Below, piece by piece: positions 9,075 through 19,117 of a DNA stretch of 64,000 nucleotides. Under the pieces are notes generated by a model. That model was not told the DNA's origin, ran no database searches, and saw only the letters and a program-made list of their open reading frames with translations. This DNA is from Bradyrhizobium sp. AZCC 2176. Its GTDB lineage: Bacteria > Pseudomonadota > Alphaproteobacteria > Rhizobiales > Xanthobacteraceae. Where the stretch lies: contig NZ_JAZHRX010000001.1 in NCBI RefSeq assembly GCF_036924645.1, positions 1 to 64,000 on the forward strand, written 5' to 3'. Position numbers and translations under genes: made by a program. Each line of letters starts with the position of its first letter. The first letter of the stretch is position 1.

Positions 9075-9434
9075 ATGAAATTGCCCGGTCCCGACCATCC
9101 GATCACGATTACGGCAAACCCCAAGCGCGTCCGGGTCTCGGCCGGCGGCGTGGTCATCGCCGAGACCACCCGCGCGCTGACCCTCAAGGAAGCCAGCTAT
9201 CCGGCGGTGCAATATGTGCCGCGCGAGGATGCCAATATGGCGCTCCTGGCCCGCACCGAACGGACCACGCACTGCCCCTACAAGGGGGATGCGAACTACT
9301 TCAGCATCAATGCCGACGGCAGGAGCATCGAAAATTCGATCTGGACCTATGAGACGCCCTTCCCGGCCATGGCCGAGATCGCAGGCCATCTGGCGTTCTA
9401 TCCGGACAAGGTGACGATCGAGGAAGTGGCGTAG
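9075..9434 (+). CDS. DUF427 domain protein
   Basis: A 119-residue single-domain protein. The segments GGVVIAETTRALTLKEASYPAVQYVPREDANM, HCPYKGDANYFSI and NSIWTYETPFPAM...HLAFYPDKV are the conserved blocks of the DUF427 beta-tent family. Its function is not established. AGAGG lies upstream of the ATG. It is divergent from bolA and convergent with the small DUF1328 gene at 9496. Length and motifs are complete. Confidence 0.93.
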   Translation: MKLPGPDHPITITANPKRVRVSAGGVVIAETTRALTLKEASYPAVQYVPREDANMALLARTERTTHCPYKGDANYFSINADGRSIENSIWTYETPFPAMAEIAGHLAFYPDKVTIEEVA

Positions 9435-9447
9435 TAGGAGGCAACCT

Positions 9448-9485
9448 CATTCCGGAGCGATGCGAAAAGCATCGAACCCGGAATG
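9448..9485. repeat. short copy of dispersed palindromic repeat (family A)
   Basis: CATTCCGG...CCGGAATG arms flank a GCGATGCGAAAAGCATCG core. It shares the ATTCCGG-x-GCG...CGAACCCGGAAT layout with the longer copies at 18001-18076 and 36563-36640. It lies between the ends of the DUF427 and DUF1328 genes and may act as a bidirectional terminator-like hairpin. Confidence 0.7.
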
Positions 9486-9495
9486 CTGCGTGGAG

Positions 9496-9669
9496 CTAAG
9501 CCCTGAAGATCGTAAGCCCGAGGACCAGGAGTACCAGGAAGATCACGACGAAGACATAGAACAGGAAGCGGGCGATGTCGGCAGAAGCCGCCGAAATGCC
9601 GGTGAAGCCGAGAATGCCGGCAACGATCGACACCAGAAAGAAGATCAGCGCCCATTTGAGAATTGTCAT
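9496..9669 (-). CDS. DUF1328 (UPF0391) small membrane protein
   Basis: A 57-residue protein with two transmembrane helices (about residues 5-25 and 34-53), beginning [24 protein letters not shown], which is the DUF1328/UPF0391 signature. It is an inner-membrane protein of unknown role, often seen in stress-induced gene sets. The ATG at 9669 is preceded by GGAG. A near-consensus EcfG promoter lies about 60 bases upstream. Confidence 0.9.
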   Translation of the reverse strand: MTILKWALIFFLVSIVAGILGFTGISAASADIARFLFYVFVVIFLVLLVLGLTIFRA

Positions 9670-9726
9670 TGCTTGCTCCGCGACCCCATGGCCGCGCCAA
9701 TGGCGGCCGATCATCCACTTGGTTCT

Positions 9727-9751
9727 AACTGCGGGTTGCGTCGCGGGTTCC
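9727..9751 (-). promoter_or_regulatory. near-consensus EcfG-type promoter before DUF1328 gene
   Basis: On the minus strand GGAAC (9751-9747) is followed after 16 bases by AGTT (9730-9727), one mismatch from CGTT. The downstream gene starts at 9669. It is weaker evidence than the four perfect sites in the window. Confidence 0.4.
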
Positions 9752-9839
9752 TCAGCAACCCGGCCGGGCACAATTCGTCCTTGCTGAATCAAGTTCCCGG
9801 CTGCAACATTTGACCACATAGCCTGGCCGGGAGGCCTGC

Positions 9840-11024
9840 ATGACATCGATTTCCACCATGGGGCATGCCGACGTCAGCGCAGTGCCCAAAGCCAAATCGC
9901 GAAACCTTTCGCTTGATCGCGCCCGGACCTTCCTGACGCTGGTAGTGCTGCTCCACCATGCCGTCATCCCCTATACTTACTTCGGCCACACCGATCCGAA
10001 GTACTTCTTCGGCTTCGACATGGTCGTGCTCGCCACCGACAGTTTCTTCATGGCGATGTTCTTCTTCCTGTCGGGACTGTTCGCCTGGTCTGGTATCGCC
10101 CGGAAGGGACCGCTGAGCTATTTGACCGATCGCCTGCTTCGGCTTGGCCTACCCTTCGTGATCTGCGCCTTCACGGTCATTCCGCTCGCCTATTACGCTA
10201 TCTCGCTGCGGCACCAGCCCGAGATCGGCTTTTCGGAATACTGGTGGAATATGGTCACGAAGGGCCCGTGGCCGAGCGGGCCGATCTGGTTCCTCTGGGT
10301 CCTGCTCAGTTTCGACGTGGTGGCCTGCATCTTGTACCGGCTATCACCCAACCTGCTCGATCCGATCAACCGCCTCTCGCTGCACGGTCGTCGCCGGCCC
10401 GCAGTGTTCTTCGCGATCATGCTTGCCGTCACCGCTGCGTTCTATGTTCCAGGGCTGGTTCACTACGGACCAAGCAGTTGGTTCGAGTTCGGGCCGTTCT
10501 CAGTGCAGCACGGACGCGTGATGCTCTATGCGAGCTACTTCTTTTTCGGTGCCGGCATCGGCGTTGCGCAAATGGATCGCGGGCTGCTCGCTGCAGACGG
10601 CCGGATGGCGAAAGTCAGCTGGGACTGGCTGGTGCTGGCGATCGTTCCGTATTGCCTCTTGTGGGTGCTGATCTTCATCAAGCGCGAAATACTCGGCAAC
10701 CCGTCGCCGTTGCCGGACTGGTATGAGGGGCTCTATGCCATCTGCTTCACTGTCTTCAGCGTGGCCATCATGTTTCTGATCCTGGCGTTTTTCCAGAGGT
10801 TCAGGCAATCAGGCTCAGCCAAGCTGCTCGATCCGATGCAGGCGGACGCCTACGGGATGTTCCTGGTGCACTACCCGATCGCACTGTGGCTGCAATACTG
10901 GCTGTTCGACTATGACCTTCCAGCGATCGTCAAGGCCACGATCGGGCTGGTGCTGACAATCGCGGCGAGCTGGGCGCTGACGCGAGCGTTGCGGCAGATC
11001 CCGGGCGCGACGAGAGTGCTTTGA
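9840..11024 (+). CDS. acyltransferase family 3 (OpgC-like) membrane protein
   Basis: A 394-residue protein with about ten transmembrane segments. The opening [25 protein letters not shown] carries the R/D...H pattern of the acyltransferase-3 family, with the catalytic-type histidine in the first helix. FLSGLFAW and [18 protein letters not shown] are further family blocks. Members transfer acyl or succinyl groups to periplasmic glucans, lipopolysaccharide or exopolysaccharide; the substrate here is unknown. GGGAGG lies six bases before the ATG. It stands alone between opposite-strand genes. Confidence 0.88.
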   Translation: MTSISTMGHADVSAVPKAKSRNLSLDRARTFLTLVVLLHHAVIPYTYFGHTDPKYFFGFDMVVLATDSFFMAMFFFLSGLFAWSGIARKGPLSYLTDRLLRLGLPFVICAFTVIPLAYYAISLRHQPEIGFSEYWWNMVTKGPWPSGPIWFLWVLLSFDVVACILYRLSPNLLDPINRLSLHGRRRPAVFFAIMLAVTAAFYVPGLVHYGPSSWFEFGPFSVQHGRVMLYASYFFFGAGIGVAQMDRGLLAADGRMAKVSWDWLVLAIVPYCLLWVLIFIKREILGNPSPLPDWYEGLYAICFTVFSVAIMFLILAFFQRFRQSGSAKLLDPMQADAYGMFLVHYPIALWLQYWLFDYDLPAIVKATIGLVLTIAASWALTRALRQIPGATRVL

Positions 11025-11030
11025 CAGTCC

Positions 11031-11143
11031 GTAACCCGGGTGGAGCGCAGCGCAACCCGGGATTCACGGAGAGACCGTCCCGGATTTCGCGGAGCCTGTC
11101 ATCGGGCGCGCATTCGCGCGACCCGTTGGCTACTCCGGGCTAC
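11031..11143. repeat. dispersed repeat (GTAGCCCGG/ACCCGGG family)
   Basis: ACCCGGGTGGAGCGCAGCG-CAACCCGGG followed by a partly complementary arm ending in ACTCCGGGCTAC. It is the same family as the elements at 28544 and 55831. It lies between convergent genes, and the arms could fold into a long hairpin. Confidence 0.7.
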
Positions 11144-11149
11144 AAGAGC

Positions 11150-13354
11150 CTACGCCTTGCCGCTCATATAGGCCGGCAGCCAGTGCTCGAACGCTGACTT
11201 GAGCGCATTCACCGCAACCTGTGCCTCGCCCGCAACCGCAATCGCGTCGCCGCCGGTGGTGCCGATCCGCGCGCAGGGCACGCCCGCGCCCTTCATCTTG
11301 GCCAGCACCAGGCCGGCATCCGCCGCCGGCACCGTGACGATGTAGCGCGCCTGGTCTTCGCCGAACCAGTAGGCGTGCGGCACGATCGAGGCCGGCCCCG
11401 CCAATAGCTGCGCGCCGATGCCGCTGGCAATCGCCATCTCGGCGAGCGCGATCAGCAAGCCGCCGTCGGAAACGTCATGTACCGCGGTTGCGGTGCCGGC
11501 GTGGATCATGCCGCGCACCACGTCGCCATTGCGCTTTTCGGCGGCGAGATCAACCGGCGGCGGCGCGCCCTCTTCGCGGCCGCAGATATCGCGCAGGTAT
11601 ACCGATTGCCCGAGCCAGCCCTGGACGTCGCCGATCAGCAGGATCGCCTCATTGGAAGCCTTGAAGGCCAGCGTGGCGGATTTGGCGAAATCGTCGAGCA
11701 GGCCGACGCCGCCGATTGACGGCGTCGGCAAAATGCCGCGGCCATTGGTTTCGTTGTAGAGCGAGACGTTGCCGGAGACGACCGGGAAATCGAGCGCACT
11801 GCAGGCCTCGGAAATACCTTTCAGGCAGCCGACGAACTGGCCCATGATCTCGGGCCGCTCCGGATTGCCGAAATTCAGATTGTCGGTGATCGCCAGCGGA
11901 CGGCCGCCGACCGCCGTGATGTTGCGCCAGGCTTCCGCCACCGCCTGCTTGCCGCCTTCGAACGGATCGGCTTCGCAATAGCGCGGCGTCACGTCGACGG
12001 TGAGTGCGAGCCCCTTCGGCCCATCCTCGACGCGCACCACCGCCGCGTCGCCGCCGGGACGCTGCACGGTATTGCCGAGAATGACGTGATCGTATTGCTC
12101 CCAGACCCAGCGCTTCGAGCACAGCTCGGGCGTCGCGATCAGCTTTTCCAGCGCCGCGGAAATACCGATCGGCGGGTTTACCTCGCGCGCCTGCACCACC
12201 GGCAATGCCACAGACGGGACATGCGGGCGGTCATAGACCGGCGCCTCGTCGCCCAATTCCTTGATCGGCAGATCGGCCATGACGTCGCCGCCATGCTTGA
12301 CCACGAAGCGCTTGCTCGGCGTGGTGTAGCCGACCACGGCAAAGTCGAGCCCCCACTTCTTGAAGATCGCCTCGGCCTCTTTTTCCTTCTCGGGCTTGAG
12401 CACCATCAGCATGCGCTCCTGGCTTTCCGAGAGCATCATCTCGTAGGCGCTCATGCCGGTTTCGCGCGTCGGCACCGCGTCGAGATTGAGATCGACGCCG
12501 AGATCGCCCTTGGCGCCCATCTCGACCGCCGAGCACGTCAAGCCGGCCGCGCCCATGTCCTGGATCGCGATCACGCAATCGGCTTCCATGATTTCGAGGC
12601 AGGCCTCCAGCAAGAGCTTTTCCGCAAAGGGATCGCCGACCTGCACGGTCGGCCGCTTCTCGGCGGAATCGTCGTCGAACTCGGCCGACGCCATTGAGGC
12701 GCCGTGAATGCCGTCGCGGCCGGTCTTGGAGCCGAGATAAACGATCGGCATGTTCACGCCGGACGCCGCGGCGTAGAAAATTTTGTCGGTCTCGGCCAGC
12801 CCAACCGCCATTGCGTTGACCAGGATGTTGCCGTCATAGCGGGTGTGGAAACGCATCTGGCCGCCAACCGTCGGCACGCCGAACGAATTGCCATAGCCGC
12901 CGACGCCGGCCACCACGCCCGACACCAGATGGCGCGTCTTGGGATGTTCCGGCGCGCCGAACGAGAGCGCATTGAGGCAGGCGATAGGCCGCGCGCCCAT
13001 CGTGAACACATCGCGCAGAATGCCGCCGACGCCGGTGGTCGCGCCCTGATAGGGCTCGATGTAGCTCGGGTGGTTGTGGCTCTCCATCTTGAACACGACC
13101 GCCTGGCCGTCGCCGATGTCGATCACGCCGGCGTTCTCGCCGGGGCCCTGGATCACCCACGGTGCCTTGGTCGGCAGGCCCCGCAGATGAATGCGCGAGG
13201 ACTTGTACGAGCAGTGCTCGTTCCACATTGCCGAGAAAATCCCGAGCTCAGTGAATGTCGGCACCCGCCCGATCAGCTTGAGGATGCGCTCATACTCGTC
13301 GGGTTTCAGGCCATGGCTGGCGACGAGTTCGGGGGTGATCTGGGGCTCGTTCAT
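11150..13354 (-). CDS. purL: phosphoribosylformylglycinamidine synthase subunit PurL
   Basis: A 734-residue small-type PurL, the ATP-dependent synthetase subunit that works with PurS and PurQ to convert FGAR to FGAM in purine synthesis. Visible signatures are [23 protein letters not shown] (ATP/metal-binding region, near residue 90), [11 protein letters not shown], and [11 protein letters not shown] in the first AIRS domain, plus [12 protein letters not shown] and [16 protein letters not shown] in the second. The length is typical of the three-subunit enzyme. purQ, purS and purC lie upstream on the same strand but are separated by three unrelated genes. Confidence 0.98.
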   Translation of the reverse strand: MNEPQITPELVASHGLKPDEYERILKLIGRVPTFTELGIFSAMWNEHCSYKSSRIHLRGLPTKAPWVIQGPGENAGVIDIGDGQAVVFKMESHNHPSYIEPYQGATTGVGGILRDVFTMGARPIACLNALSFGAPEHPKTRHLVSGVVAGVGGYGNSFGVPTVGGQMRFHTRYDGNILVNAMAVGLAETDKIFYAAASGVNMPIVYLGSKTGRDGIHGASMASAEFDDDSAEKRPTVQVGDPFAEKLLLEACLEIMEADCVIAIQDMGAAGLTCSAVEMGAKGDLGVDLNLDAVPTRETGMSAYEMMLSESQERMLMVLKPEKEKEAEAIFKKWGLDFAVVGYTTPSKRFVVKHGGDVMADLPIKELGDEAPVYDRPHVPSVALPVVQAREVNPPIGISAALEKLIATPELCSKRWVWEQYDHVILGNTVQRPGGDAAVVRVEDGPKGLALTVDVTPRYCEADPFEGGKQAVAEAWRNITAVGGRPLAITDNLNFGNPERPEIMGQFVGCLKGISEACSALDFPVVSGNVSLYNETNGRGILPTPSIGGVGLLDDFAKSATLAFKASNEAILLIGDVQGWLGQSVYLRDICGREEGAPPPVDLAAEKRNGDVVRGMIHAGTATAVHDVSDGGLLIALAEMAIASGIGAQLLAGPASIVPHAYWFGEDQARYIVTVPAADAGLVLAKMKGAGVPCARIGTTGGDAIAVAGEAQVAVNALKSAFEHWLPAYMSGKA

Positions 13355-13516
13355 GGGTGCCTTAATAGGAAGATCGAGGCGGTGCGAAAAGGCCTTTTAT
13401 GGCGCATTTTCGCCCTGTCCAGAGCTTTGCGGGGGGAGGTTTGCGGGATCGGCGTTTGCACATCGTTCCCGGATCGGATTTAAGGGCGGAAATACTCAAT
13501 TGAAGGGCCATTTTTA

Positions 13517-14005
13517 GTGAACGAACTCCCCAAAAATGCATTCCAACAGCGCCCCGACCTGCATGTCGAAACCGAGGGCGAATTCAAGGGCTGGCGGACC
13601 TGGACCCGCGACAGTTTTGAGACCCATAACGGCCCGTTCTGGCACCGGATGGACGAAAACGGGCGCGTCCAATGCGCGTTCCGGGTCGAGAGGAAGCACC
13701 TCAACGGCATGCGCAACGTCCATGGCGGCTGCTTCATGTCGTTCGCCGATTACTGCCTGTTTGCGATCGCCTCCTCCGTGCTGGAGGGACCCGGTGTTAC
13801 GGTATCGTTCGCCTGCGAGTTTCTCGATGCGGCGCGCGAGGGTGAAATGGTCGAATGCGAGGGCGAGATCACCCGCGCCGGCGGCTCGCTGATCTTCCTG
13901 CGCGGCGTGCTGAAATCCGGCGAACGGTCGCTGTTCACGTTCTCAGGCACCATCAAGCGGGTGAAGTGGAAGAAGCCATTAGGCACAGGCGCCGTTGCCA
14001 CCTGA
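13517..14005 (+). CDS. PaaI-like hotdog-fold thioesterase
   Basis: A 162-residue hotdog protein. The helix-forming segment LNGMRNVHGGCFMSFADYCLFA contains the H-G-G motif of the PaaI/DUF4442-type acyl-CoA thioesterases, followed by the beta strands VTVSFACEFLDAAREGEMVECEGEI. It probably hydrolyses an acyl-CoA of unknown chain. It starts at GTG with AGGG about nine bases upstream. It is divergent from purL. Confidence 0.88.
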   Translation: MNELPKNAFQQRPDLHVETEGEFKGWRTWTRDSFETHNGPFWHRMDENGRVQCAFRVERKHLNGMRNVHGGCFMSFADYCLFAIASSVLEGPGVTVSFACEFLDAAREGEMVECEGEITRAGGSLIFLRGVLKSGERSLFTFSGTIKRVKWKKPLGTGAVAT

Positions 14006-14205
14006 CGCGCCACGGGCCTGCCGCGGCTGGCGCGCCTGTGCCTTGCTGCTCGCGCTGGCGCGCTGCTGGAGTTCGACCGGGATGCGAAATATCGCTGGCG
14101 ACAGATAGCGCTGCCGCAGAGAGCTGACCGACGCGCCGTTAGCGATTTCAATTGTGGCCAGTGAAAATCTTCATCGGAACAGCAACGAACTGTGATCGGC
14201 AGGCG

Positions 14206-14230
14206 GGAACGCAGGCTGACGGATCTCGTT
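14206..14230 (+). promoter_or_regulatory. EcfG-type general stress promoter
   Basis: GGAAC at 14206-14210 and CGTT at 14227-14230 with a 16-base spacer, a perfect sigma-EcfG consensus. The small secreted protein starts 32 bases downstream, an ideal distance. Confidence 0.75.
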
Positions 14231-14261
14231 TGGCGTTCATGTAGCAAGAAGAGGAGCAATC

Positions 14262-14594
14262 ATGAAACTTGCGACAATGGGATTGGCAACAGCGCTGGCA
14301 GTCACCGGCACTTGCGCGCTCGCGCAATCCACTGGCGGCTCTGCAGGCGGAAGTTCGGCTACGGGAGGCGCGGCAACAAGCGGCACGGCGACGGGATCTT
14401 CCACCAGCGGGACGGGAACGACTACGGGCAATGCGACGGGCAGCCCCGCTGATGCCGGCATGAGCAACAGCGCCGGCAGCGCCGCGGCCGGACGGAACAG
14501 TGCAGCGAACCCGTCGGGGAATACGCTCATCAATCCATCGCCCAGCGGCTCGACGCTGGCACCGACAGGACCCGGCTCGCCGACCGGTAGATAA
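14262..14594 (+). CDS. small secreted Gly/Ser/Thr-rich protein
   Basis: A 110-residue protein with a signal peptide (MKLATMGLATALAVTGTCALA, cleavage after residue 21) and a mature part made almost only of G, S, T, A, N and P in loose repeats. It is probably a disordered periplasmic or secreted protein of unknown role. A ribosome site GAGGAG lies just before the ATG. A perfect EcfG promoter upstream and a strong terminator downstream make a single-gene stress unit. Confidence 0.8.
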   Translation: MKLATMGLATALAVTGTCALAQSTGGSAGGSSATGGAATSGTATGSSTSGTGTTTGNATGSPADAGMSNSAGSAAAGRNSAANPSGNTLINPSPSGSTLAPTGPGSPTGR

Positions 14595-14599
14595 CAAGA

Positions 14600-14624
14600 A
14601 GCCCCGCATCGCGGGGCTTTTTCG
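14600..14624 (+). terminator. rho-independent terminator
   Basis: A GCCCCGC/GCGGGGC stem with a three-base ATC loop (14601-14617) is followed by a run of T. It ends the small secreted protein gene. The reverse reading may also serve the convergent binding-protein gene ending at 14641. Confidence 0.9.
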
Positions 14625-14640
14625 TACACGTTGCTGAGCG

Positions 14641-15618
14641 CTATTTCTTCTCTTCCAGCAGCTTCCTGTATTTCTCGACGTCGCGCGTTACCAATTGGCC
14701 GAGCACGTCGCTGGCGTGCTCGTTGGCGTCTGGCGCGACGGTGGAAAGATCGTGAAAGCGCTTCTTCACCGCCTCGCTCTCGACGGCGGTCTTGGCCGCG
14801 GCGTTCAGCTTCGCGATGACCGCAGGCGGCGTGCCCTTCGGCGCGAACAGGCCGTTCCAGCCCTGCGCTTCGAAATCGGGAAGGCCGGCTTCCGCCGATG
14901 TCGGCAACTCGGGCAAGGTCGCAAGCCGCACCGTCGAGCCGACGACGAGACCCCTCACCAGCTTGTCGTCGATCGCCTGCGATACCGAGGCGGCCGAATC
15001 GCAGACGCCGTCGATCTGGCCGCCGATCGCATCCGTCAGGGCCGGCGCCGCGCCGCGATAGCCGACCAGCGTCACGTCGATGCCGGCGGCCTGCGCAAAG
15101 CTCTTGCAGATCAGGAAATTCGACGAGCCGACGCCGGCATGGCCGAGATTGACCTTGCCGGGATTTTTCTTCGCATAGGTGATGAAATCCTGCAGGTTCT
15201 TCGCCGGAAAATCCTTACGCAGCGCGACGATGCCGAAGGTTTTCGCAACCACCGCAATCGGCACAAAGGATTCCGGCGTGAACGGCAGTTTCGGATAGAT
15301 CGTATAGGTCGCGGCACTCGTGCCGGCGTTGCCGATCGCGATGGTGTAGCCATCAGGCTCGGCGCGCGCCGCCCGCGTCAGCGCGGTCGAGCCGCCGGCA
15401 CCCGCGACATTCTCGATCACGATCGGCTGCCCGAGCGACTTGGTCATCTCCTCGGCGACCACGCGCGCGATCACGTCGGACGTTCCCCCGGCCGCAAACG
15501 GCACGATCATGCTGATGGGACGCTTGGGATAGTCCTGGGCGTGGGCGACGGTGGCAAGCGAGAAGGCCGCAGCGGCAACGGCCAGGCGCATCATCAAGCG
15601 CATCATGAAGAATTTCAC
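14641..15618 (-). CDS. Bug/TctC-family solute-binding protein (tripartite tricarboxylate transport)
   Basis: A 325-residue periplasmic binding protein. The signal peptide ends ATVAHA, followed by [25 protein letters not shown], the hallmark of the Bug/TctC family, and later [20 protein letters not shown]. It would bind a carboxylate-type ligand for a TctAB permease, but no tctA or tctB is present. The GTG start at 15618 overlaps the purQ stop as GTGA with GGAAAAAG upstream; an ATG at 15606 would avoid the overlap. The coupling to a purine gene is odd for a transport protein. Confidence 0.93.
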   Translation of the reverse strand: MKFFMMRLMMRLAVAAAAFSLATVAHAQDYPKRPISMIVPFAAGGTSDVIARVVAEEMTKSLGQPIVIENVAGAGGSTALTRAARAEPDGYTIAIGNAGTSAATYTIYPKLPFTPESFVPIAVVAKTFGIVALRKDFPAKNLQDFITYAKKNPGKVNLGHAGVGSSNFLICKSFAQAAGIDVTLVGYRGAAPALTDAIGGQIDGVCDSAASVSQAIDDKLVRGLVVGSTVRLATLPELPTSAEAGLPDFEAQGWNGLFAPKGTPPAVIAKLNAAAKTAVESEAVKKRFHDLSTVAPDANEHASDVLGQLVTRDVEKYRKLLEEKK

Positions 15619-16316
15619 GCCGCTTTTTCCAGATGGGCGGCGAGGCCGGCGAACAGGCCGCGGCCGTCGGTGCAGCCCATGATGTCTTCGACGTGGTTTT
15701 CCGGATGCGGCATCATGCCGAGCACGTTGCCGCGCTCGTTGACGATGCCGGCGATCGACTGCGCGGCGCCGTTGATGTTGGATTCCTCGTCGACCACACC
15801 GTCAGCGGAGCAATAGCGATAGAGCACCCGCCCCCCGCCTTCGAGCCGCTTCACCGTCTCCTCGTCGGCTTCGTAATTGCCCTCGCCATGCGCGACCGGC
15901 ACGCGAATGACCTGGCCGGCGTTGTAGCCGCGCGTGAACGGCGTATCCGAGCGCTCGACCCGCAGGTGCACATCCTTGCAGATGAATTTCAGCCGCGCGT
16001 TGCGCATCAGGACACCGGGCAGAAGTCCCGCTTCACAAAGAATCTGAAAACCGTTGCAGACGCCGAGCACGAGGCCGCCATCGCCCGCAAACTTGCGCAC
16101 GGCATCCATCACGGGCGCCCGCGCGGCAATCGCGCCGCAGCGCAGATAATCGCCGTACGAGAAACCGCCGGGCACGACCACGAGATCGGTCCCCTTCGGT
16201 AACTCGGTCTCGGCATGCCACACCATCGCTGCCTCCTGGCCGGAGGCGAGTTTCAGCGCACGCGCCATATCGCGCTCGCGGTTGATTCCGGGAAAGACGA
16301 GAACGGCTGATTTCAT
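15615..16316 (-). CDS. purQ: phosphoribosylformylglycinamidine synthase glutaminase subunit PurQ
   Basis: A 233-residue class I glutamine amidotransferase. The nucleophile cysteine lies in [13 protein letters not shown] (near residue 85-92) and the His/Glu pair in [11 protein letters not shown] near the C-terminus. It supplies ammonia from glutamine to PurL. It is 11 bases downstream of purS and overlaps the next gene. The length is standard. Confidence 0.98.
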   Translation of the reverse strand: MKSAVLVFPGINRERDMARALKLASGQEAAMVWHAETELPKGTDLVVVPGGFSYGDYLRCGAIAARAPVMDAVRKFAGDGGLVLGVCNGFQILCEAGLLPGVLMRNARLKFICKDVHLRVERSDTPFTRGYNAGQVIRVPVAHGEGNYEADEETVKRLEGGGRVLYRYCSADGVVDEESNINGAAQSIAGIVNERGNVLGMMPHPENHVEDIMGCTDGRGLFAGLAAHLEKAA

Positions 16317-16327
16317 GGAAGGCGCGC

Positions 16328-16567
16328 CTAGAGAAGTTCGACCCGATAATTCTCGATCACGGTATTCGCCAGCAGCTTGTCGGCGGCGTCCTTCAACGCC
16401 GCCTCGGCCTTGGCCCTGTCGGCGCCCGACAGTTCGATGTCGAATACCTTGCCCTGACGGACGCTGGCGACGCCATCGACGCCGAGCGATTTCAGCGCGC
16501 CTTCGATGGCCTTGCCCTGCGGATCGAGAATGCCCGATTTCAACGTAACGGTAACGCGTGCCTTCAC
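16328..16567 (-). CDS. purS: phosphoribosylformylglycinamidine synthase subunit PurS
   Basis: A 79-residue PurS. The opening [28 protein letters not shown] and the [11 protein letters not shown] strand are diagnostic. It bridges PurL and PurQ in the FGAM synthase complex. It lies ten bases after purC and eleven before purQ, in the usual alphaproteobacterial order. Confidence 0.97.
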   Translation of the reverse strand: MKARVTVTLKSGILDPQGKAIEGALKSLGVDGVASVRQGKVFDIELSGADRAKAEAALKDAADKLLANTVIENYRVELL

Positions 16568-16577
16568 GATCTCGACC

Positions 16578-17345
16578 TCAGCTCTTCACCAGCACCGGAC
16601 CGGTACCGGCCGGACGCTCGTTCTCCATCAGGATGCCCAGCCGTTTTGCCACCTCGGTATAGGCCTCCAGGAGGCCGCCGAGGTCGCGGCGGAAACGGTC
16701 CTTGTCGAGCTTCTCGTTCGACTTGATATCCCACAGCCGGCATGAGTCGGGCGAGATTTCGTCGGCGACGATGATCCGCATCATCTCGTTCTCGAACAGC
16801 CGGCCGCATTCCATCTTGAAATCGACCAGACGGATGCCGATGCCCAGGAACAGCCCGGTCAGGAAGTCGTTGACGCGGATGGCGAGCGCCATGATGTCGT
16901 CGATTTCCTGCGGCGTCGCCCAGCCGAACGCGGTGATGTGCTCTTCCGACACCATGGGGTCGTTGAGCTGGTCATTCTTGTAATAGAATTCGATGATCGA
17001 GCGCGGCAGTTGGGTGCCCTCCTCGATGCCGAGGCGCTGCGACAGCGAGCCGGCCGCGACGTTCCGCACCACGACTTCCAGCGGCACGATCTCGACTTCG
17101 CGGATCAACTGCTCGCGCATGTTGAGACGGCGGATGAAATGGGTCGGCACCCCGATGTCGTTGAGGTGCTGAAACAGGTACTCCGAAATCCGGTTGTTGA
17201 GGACGCCCTTGCCCTCGATCACCTGGTGTTTCTTGGCATTGAACGCGGTCGCATCATCCTTGAAGTGCTGGATCAGGGTTCCCGGCTCCGGGCCTTCATA
17301 CAGGACCTTGGCCTTGCCTTCATAAATACGGCGTCGACGGCTCAT
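16578..17345 (-). CDS. purC: SAICAR synthetase PurC
   Basis: A 255-residue phosphoribosylaminoimidazole-succinocarboxamide synthase. Family landmarks are [14 protein letters not shown] at the N-terminus, [21 protein letters not shown], and [10 protein letters not shown]...[12 protein letters not shown] in the active site. It joins aspartate to CAIR with ATP. The start at 17345 ([11 protein letters not shown]) matches the family; an in-frame ATG at 17375 with GGAG upstream is an alternative that adds ten residues. It heads purC-purS-purQ. Confidence 0.97.
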   Translation of the reverse strand: MSRRRRIYEGKAKVLYEGPEPGTLIQHFKDDATAFNAKKHQVIEGKGVLNNRISEYLFQHLNDIGVPTHFIRRLNMREQLIREVEIVPLEVVVRNVAAGSLSQRLGIEEGTQLPRSIIEFYYKNDQLNDPMVSEEHITAFGWATPQEIDDIMALAIRVNDFLTGLFLGIGIRLVDFKMECGRLFENEMMRIIVADEISPDSCRLWDIKSNEKLDKDRFRRDLGGLLEAYTEVAKRLGILMENERPAGTGPVLVKS

Positions 17346-17610
17346 TGGGATGTACCGTGTTTTGTTGAAATCCATGAAATTGGTGTGCTCCGGATGACAA
17401 GGGTTTGCGACCACGACGGAGCTGCCGTGAAGGCCAGATCCCGACAGAACGACCGGAAACAGAACAAGAACCTCGCCTGATGGCAACCTATCCGATTGGC
17501 CCATCCAGCACAATCGACCCGGCCCAATTGGGGCCAACTTATCCCGGTTGCCTGCGGCCGAACGGCCTGTTGTTTTACCGATTCGCCCCCTCTATCTAGG
17601 TAGGCGATCG

Positions 17611-17635
17611 GGCCGCGACAACGCGGCCTTATTTA
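17611..17635 (+). promoter_or_regulatory. hairpin in the leader of the DUF1476 gene
   Basis: GGCCGCG (17611-17617) and CGCGGCC (17622-17628) with an ACAA loop, followed by TTATTTACCTTTT. It has the form of a small terminator or attenuator 34 bases before the DUF1476 start. The role is not known. Confidence 0.45.
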
Positions 17636-17661
17636 CCTTTTGCGGGGATTGGAACCGAAGA

Positions 17662-17985
17662 ATGACCACTTTCGACAAGCGCGAGGAAGGTTTTGAGAAG
17701 AAATTCGCCCTCGACGAGGAGCAGAAGTTCAAGGCCGAGGTTCGCCGCAACAAGCTGCTCGGTCTTTGGGCAGCCGAGAAGCTCGGCATGTCCGGCGACG
17801 ACGCCAATGCCTACGCCAAGGAAGTGGTTTCGGCCGACTTCGAGGAAGCCGGCGACCGGGACGTCCAGAACAAGGTCGTCAAGGATCTTGCCGCCAAGGG
17901 CGTCGCCATCACCGCTGCCGAGGTGCGCGTCAAGATGGACGAGTTGATGGCGCAGGCCGCCGCGCAGGTGAAGGCGGGGACGTAA
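17662..17985 (+). CDS. DUF1476 protein, ATPase inhibitor subunit zeta-like
   Basis: A 107-residue helical protein. TTFDKREEGFEKKFALDEEQKFKAEVRRNKLLGLWAAEKLG is the signature of DUF1476, the alphaproteobacterial zeta subunit that inhibits F1-ATPase (characterised in Paracoccus). The start at 17662 has GGAA upstream and matches the family N-terminus. It is divergent from purC, as in other members of this group. No F1 genes are nearby. Confidence 0.94.
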   Translation: MTTFDKREEGFEKKFALDEEQKFKAEVRRNKLLGLWAAEKLGMSGDDANAYAKEVVSADFEEAGDRDVQNKVVKDLAAKGVAITAAEVRVKMDELMAQAAAQVKAGT

Positions 17986-18000
17986 GCGCCCTCCAAGCCG

Positions 18001-18076
18001 TCATTCCGGGGCGTGCGAAGCACGAACCCGGAATCTCGAGATTCCGGTCTGGTCCTTCGGACCATCCCGGAATGAC
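18001..18076. repeat. dispersed palindromic repeat (family A)
   Basis: A 76-base element starting TCATTCCGGGGCG and ending CATCCCGGAATGAC, with an internal GAATCTCGAGATTC palindrome. A second copy of nearly the same length lies at 36563-36640 inside dnaE2. Here it sits between the ends of the DUF1476 and LysR genes. Confidence 0.85.
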
Positions 18077-18080
18077 CGTG

Positions 18081-18998
18081 CTAATGTTTAAGCGTCTTCG
18101 TCCCGCGATACTCCTTCCGCACAATCTCCATCAAGCGCCGCGCCGCAGCGCTCAAAAATCCGCCGCGGCGCGTTACCGTGACGACGTCGTGGCTCGCCTT
18201 GAGATCACGCACGCCGATGGTCGAGATAGTCCCGTAGCGCAGTTCTTCGGCCGCATTCCTCTCCGACAGCAGCGCGATGCCGAAGCCGGCTTCAACCAGG
18301 CGCTTCTGCGCGGTCAGGCTGTCGACCGGCGTCCAGTCGATTTCACCGAGGCCATGGGTCTGAAACAGCGCAAACACATGTGACGCCGTGATCTCGCGCC
18401 GTCCCGGCACCACGGGAAAGGCGATCCAGCGCTCGCCGCGCAGATCGGCGAGTTTTGCGACCCGGCGGCCGGCGCGCGGATGGTCGCCCGCACACACCAC
18501 CTGCAGCCGTTCGGCAAACAGCAATTCGCAATCGAGATCACGCGAGCGGTCGAGGTCATAGCGCAGGCCGATGGTCGCCTCGCCGCGCCGTATCATGTCG
18601 CTGACCTCCGCGCTGGTCGCGGTGCGCAGGCTCAATTCGACCTCGGGGTGTTCCGCCGCGAAACGTTTCAGGATCGCCGACAGCCGCCCACCGGCCAGCG
18701 TGCCGACCACCGCAAGCGCAATCGGCCCTGAATTCGGCCGCGCCAGCGCACGAACCGCGTTCTCAGCATCCTGCGCGGCGGCGACCGCGCGCTCGGCATA
18801 GGGCACCATCACCCTTCCCGCATCGCTCAGCATCGTACGCCCCGCGATCCGCTCGAACAGCGGCACACCGAGCTCCTGCTCGAGCAACGCAATGCGCCGC
18901 GAGATCGCCGGCTGCGAGCGGTGCAGCGCCTTCGCCGCGCTCGAAATACCGCCTCGGCGATGAACGGTCAGGAAGGTGAGAAGCGCATCGCTGTCCAT
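18081..18998 (-). CDS. LysR-family transcriptional regulator
   Basis: A 305-residue regulator. The winged HTH occupies residues about 1-60 (ALLTFLTVHRRGGISSAAKALHRSQPAISRRIALLEQELGVPLFER), followed by a type 2 periplasmic-binding-like effector domain. The start at 18998 matches the family; a longer frame to 19115 would run over the divergent gene's leader. It is divergent from the PEP-mutase-like gene at 19118, with 119 bases between them, so it probably controls that gene. The effector is unknown. Confidence 0.93.
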   Translation of the reverse strand: MDSDALLTFLTVHRRGGISSAAKALHRSQPAISRRIALLEQELGVPLFERIAGRTMLSDAGRVMVPYAERAVAAAQDAENAVRALARPNSGPIALAVVGTLAGGRLSAILKRFAAEHPEVELSLRTATSAEVSDMIRRGEATIGLRYDLDRSRDLDCELLFAERLQVVCAGDHPRAGRRVAKLADLRGERWIAFPVVPGRREITASHVFALFQTHGLGEIDWTPVDSLTAQKRLVEAGFGIALLSERNAAEELRYGTISTIGVRDLKASHDVVTVTRRGGFLSAAARRLMEIVRKEYRGTKTLKH

Positions 18999-19117
18999 GT
19001 TTCGTCCATGCAAAAAGCTGATGATATCTAGAGAAATAACAAATTTGGCTGATGGGAGATAGCCCGCTAGTTTCGCCGCCAGCCAGAACAGGCCAACAAA
19101 CCAAGCGGAGCTCACCG

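Noticed and set aside
14176..14205. A second GGAAC upstream of the secreted protein gene
   Set aside because: No CGTT at 16-18 bases; only the GGAAC at 14206 has a proper -10 partner.
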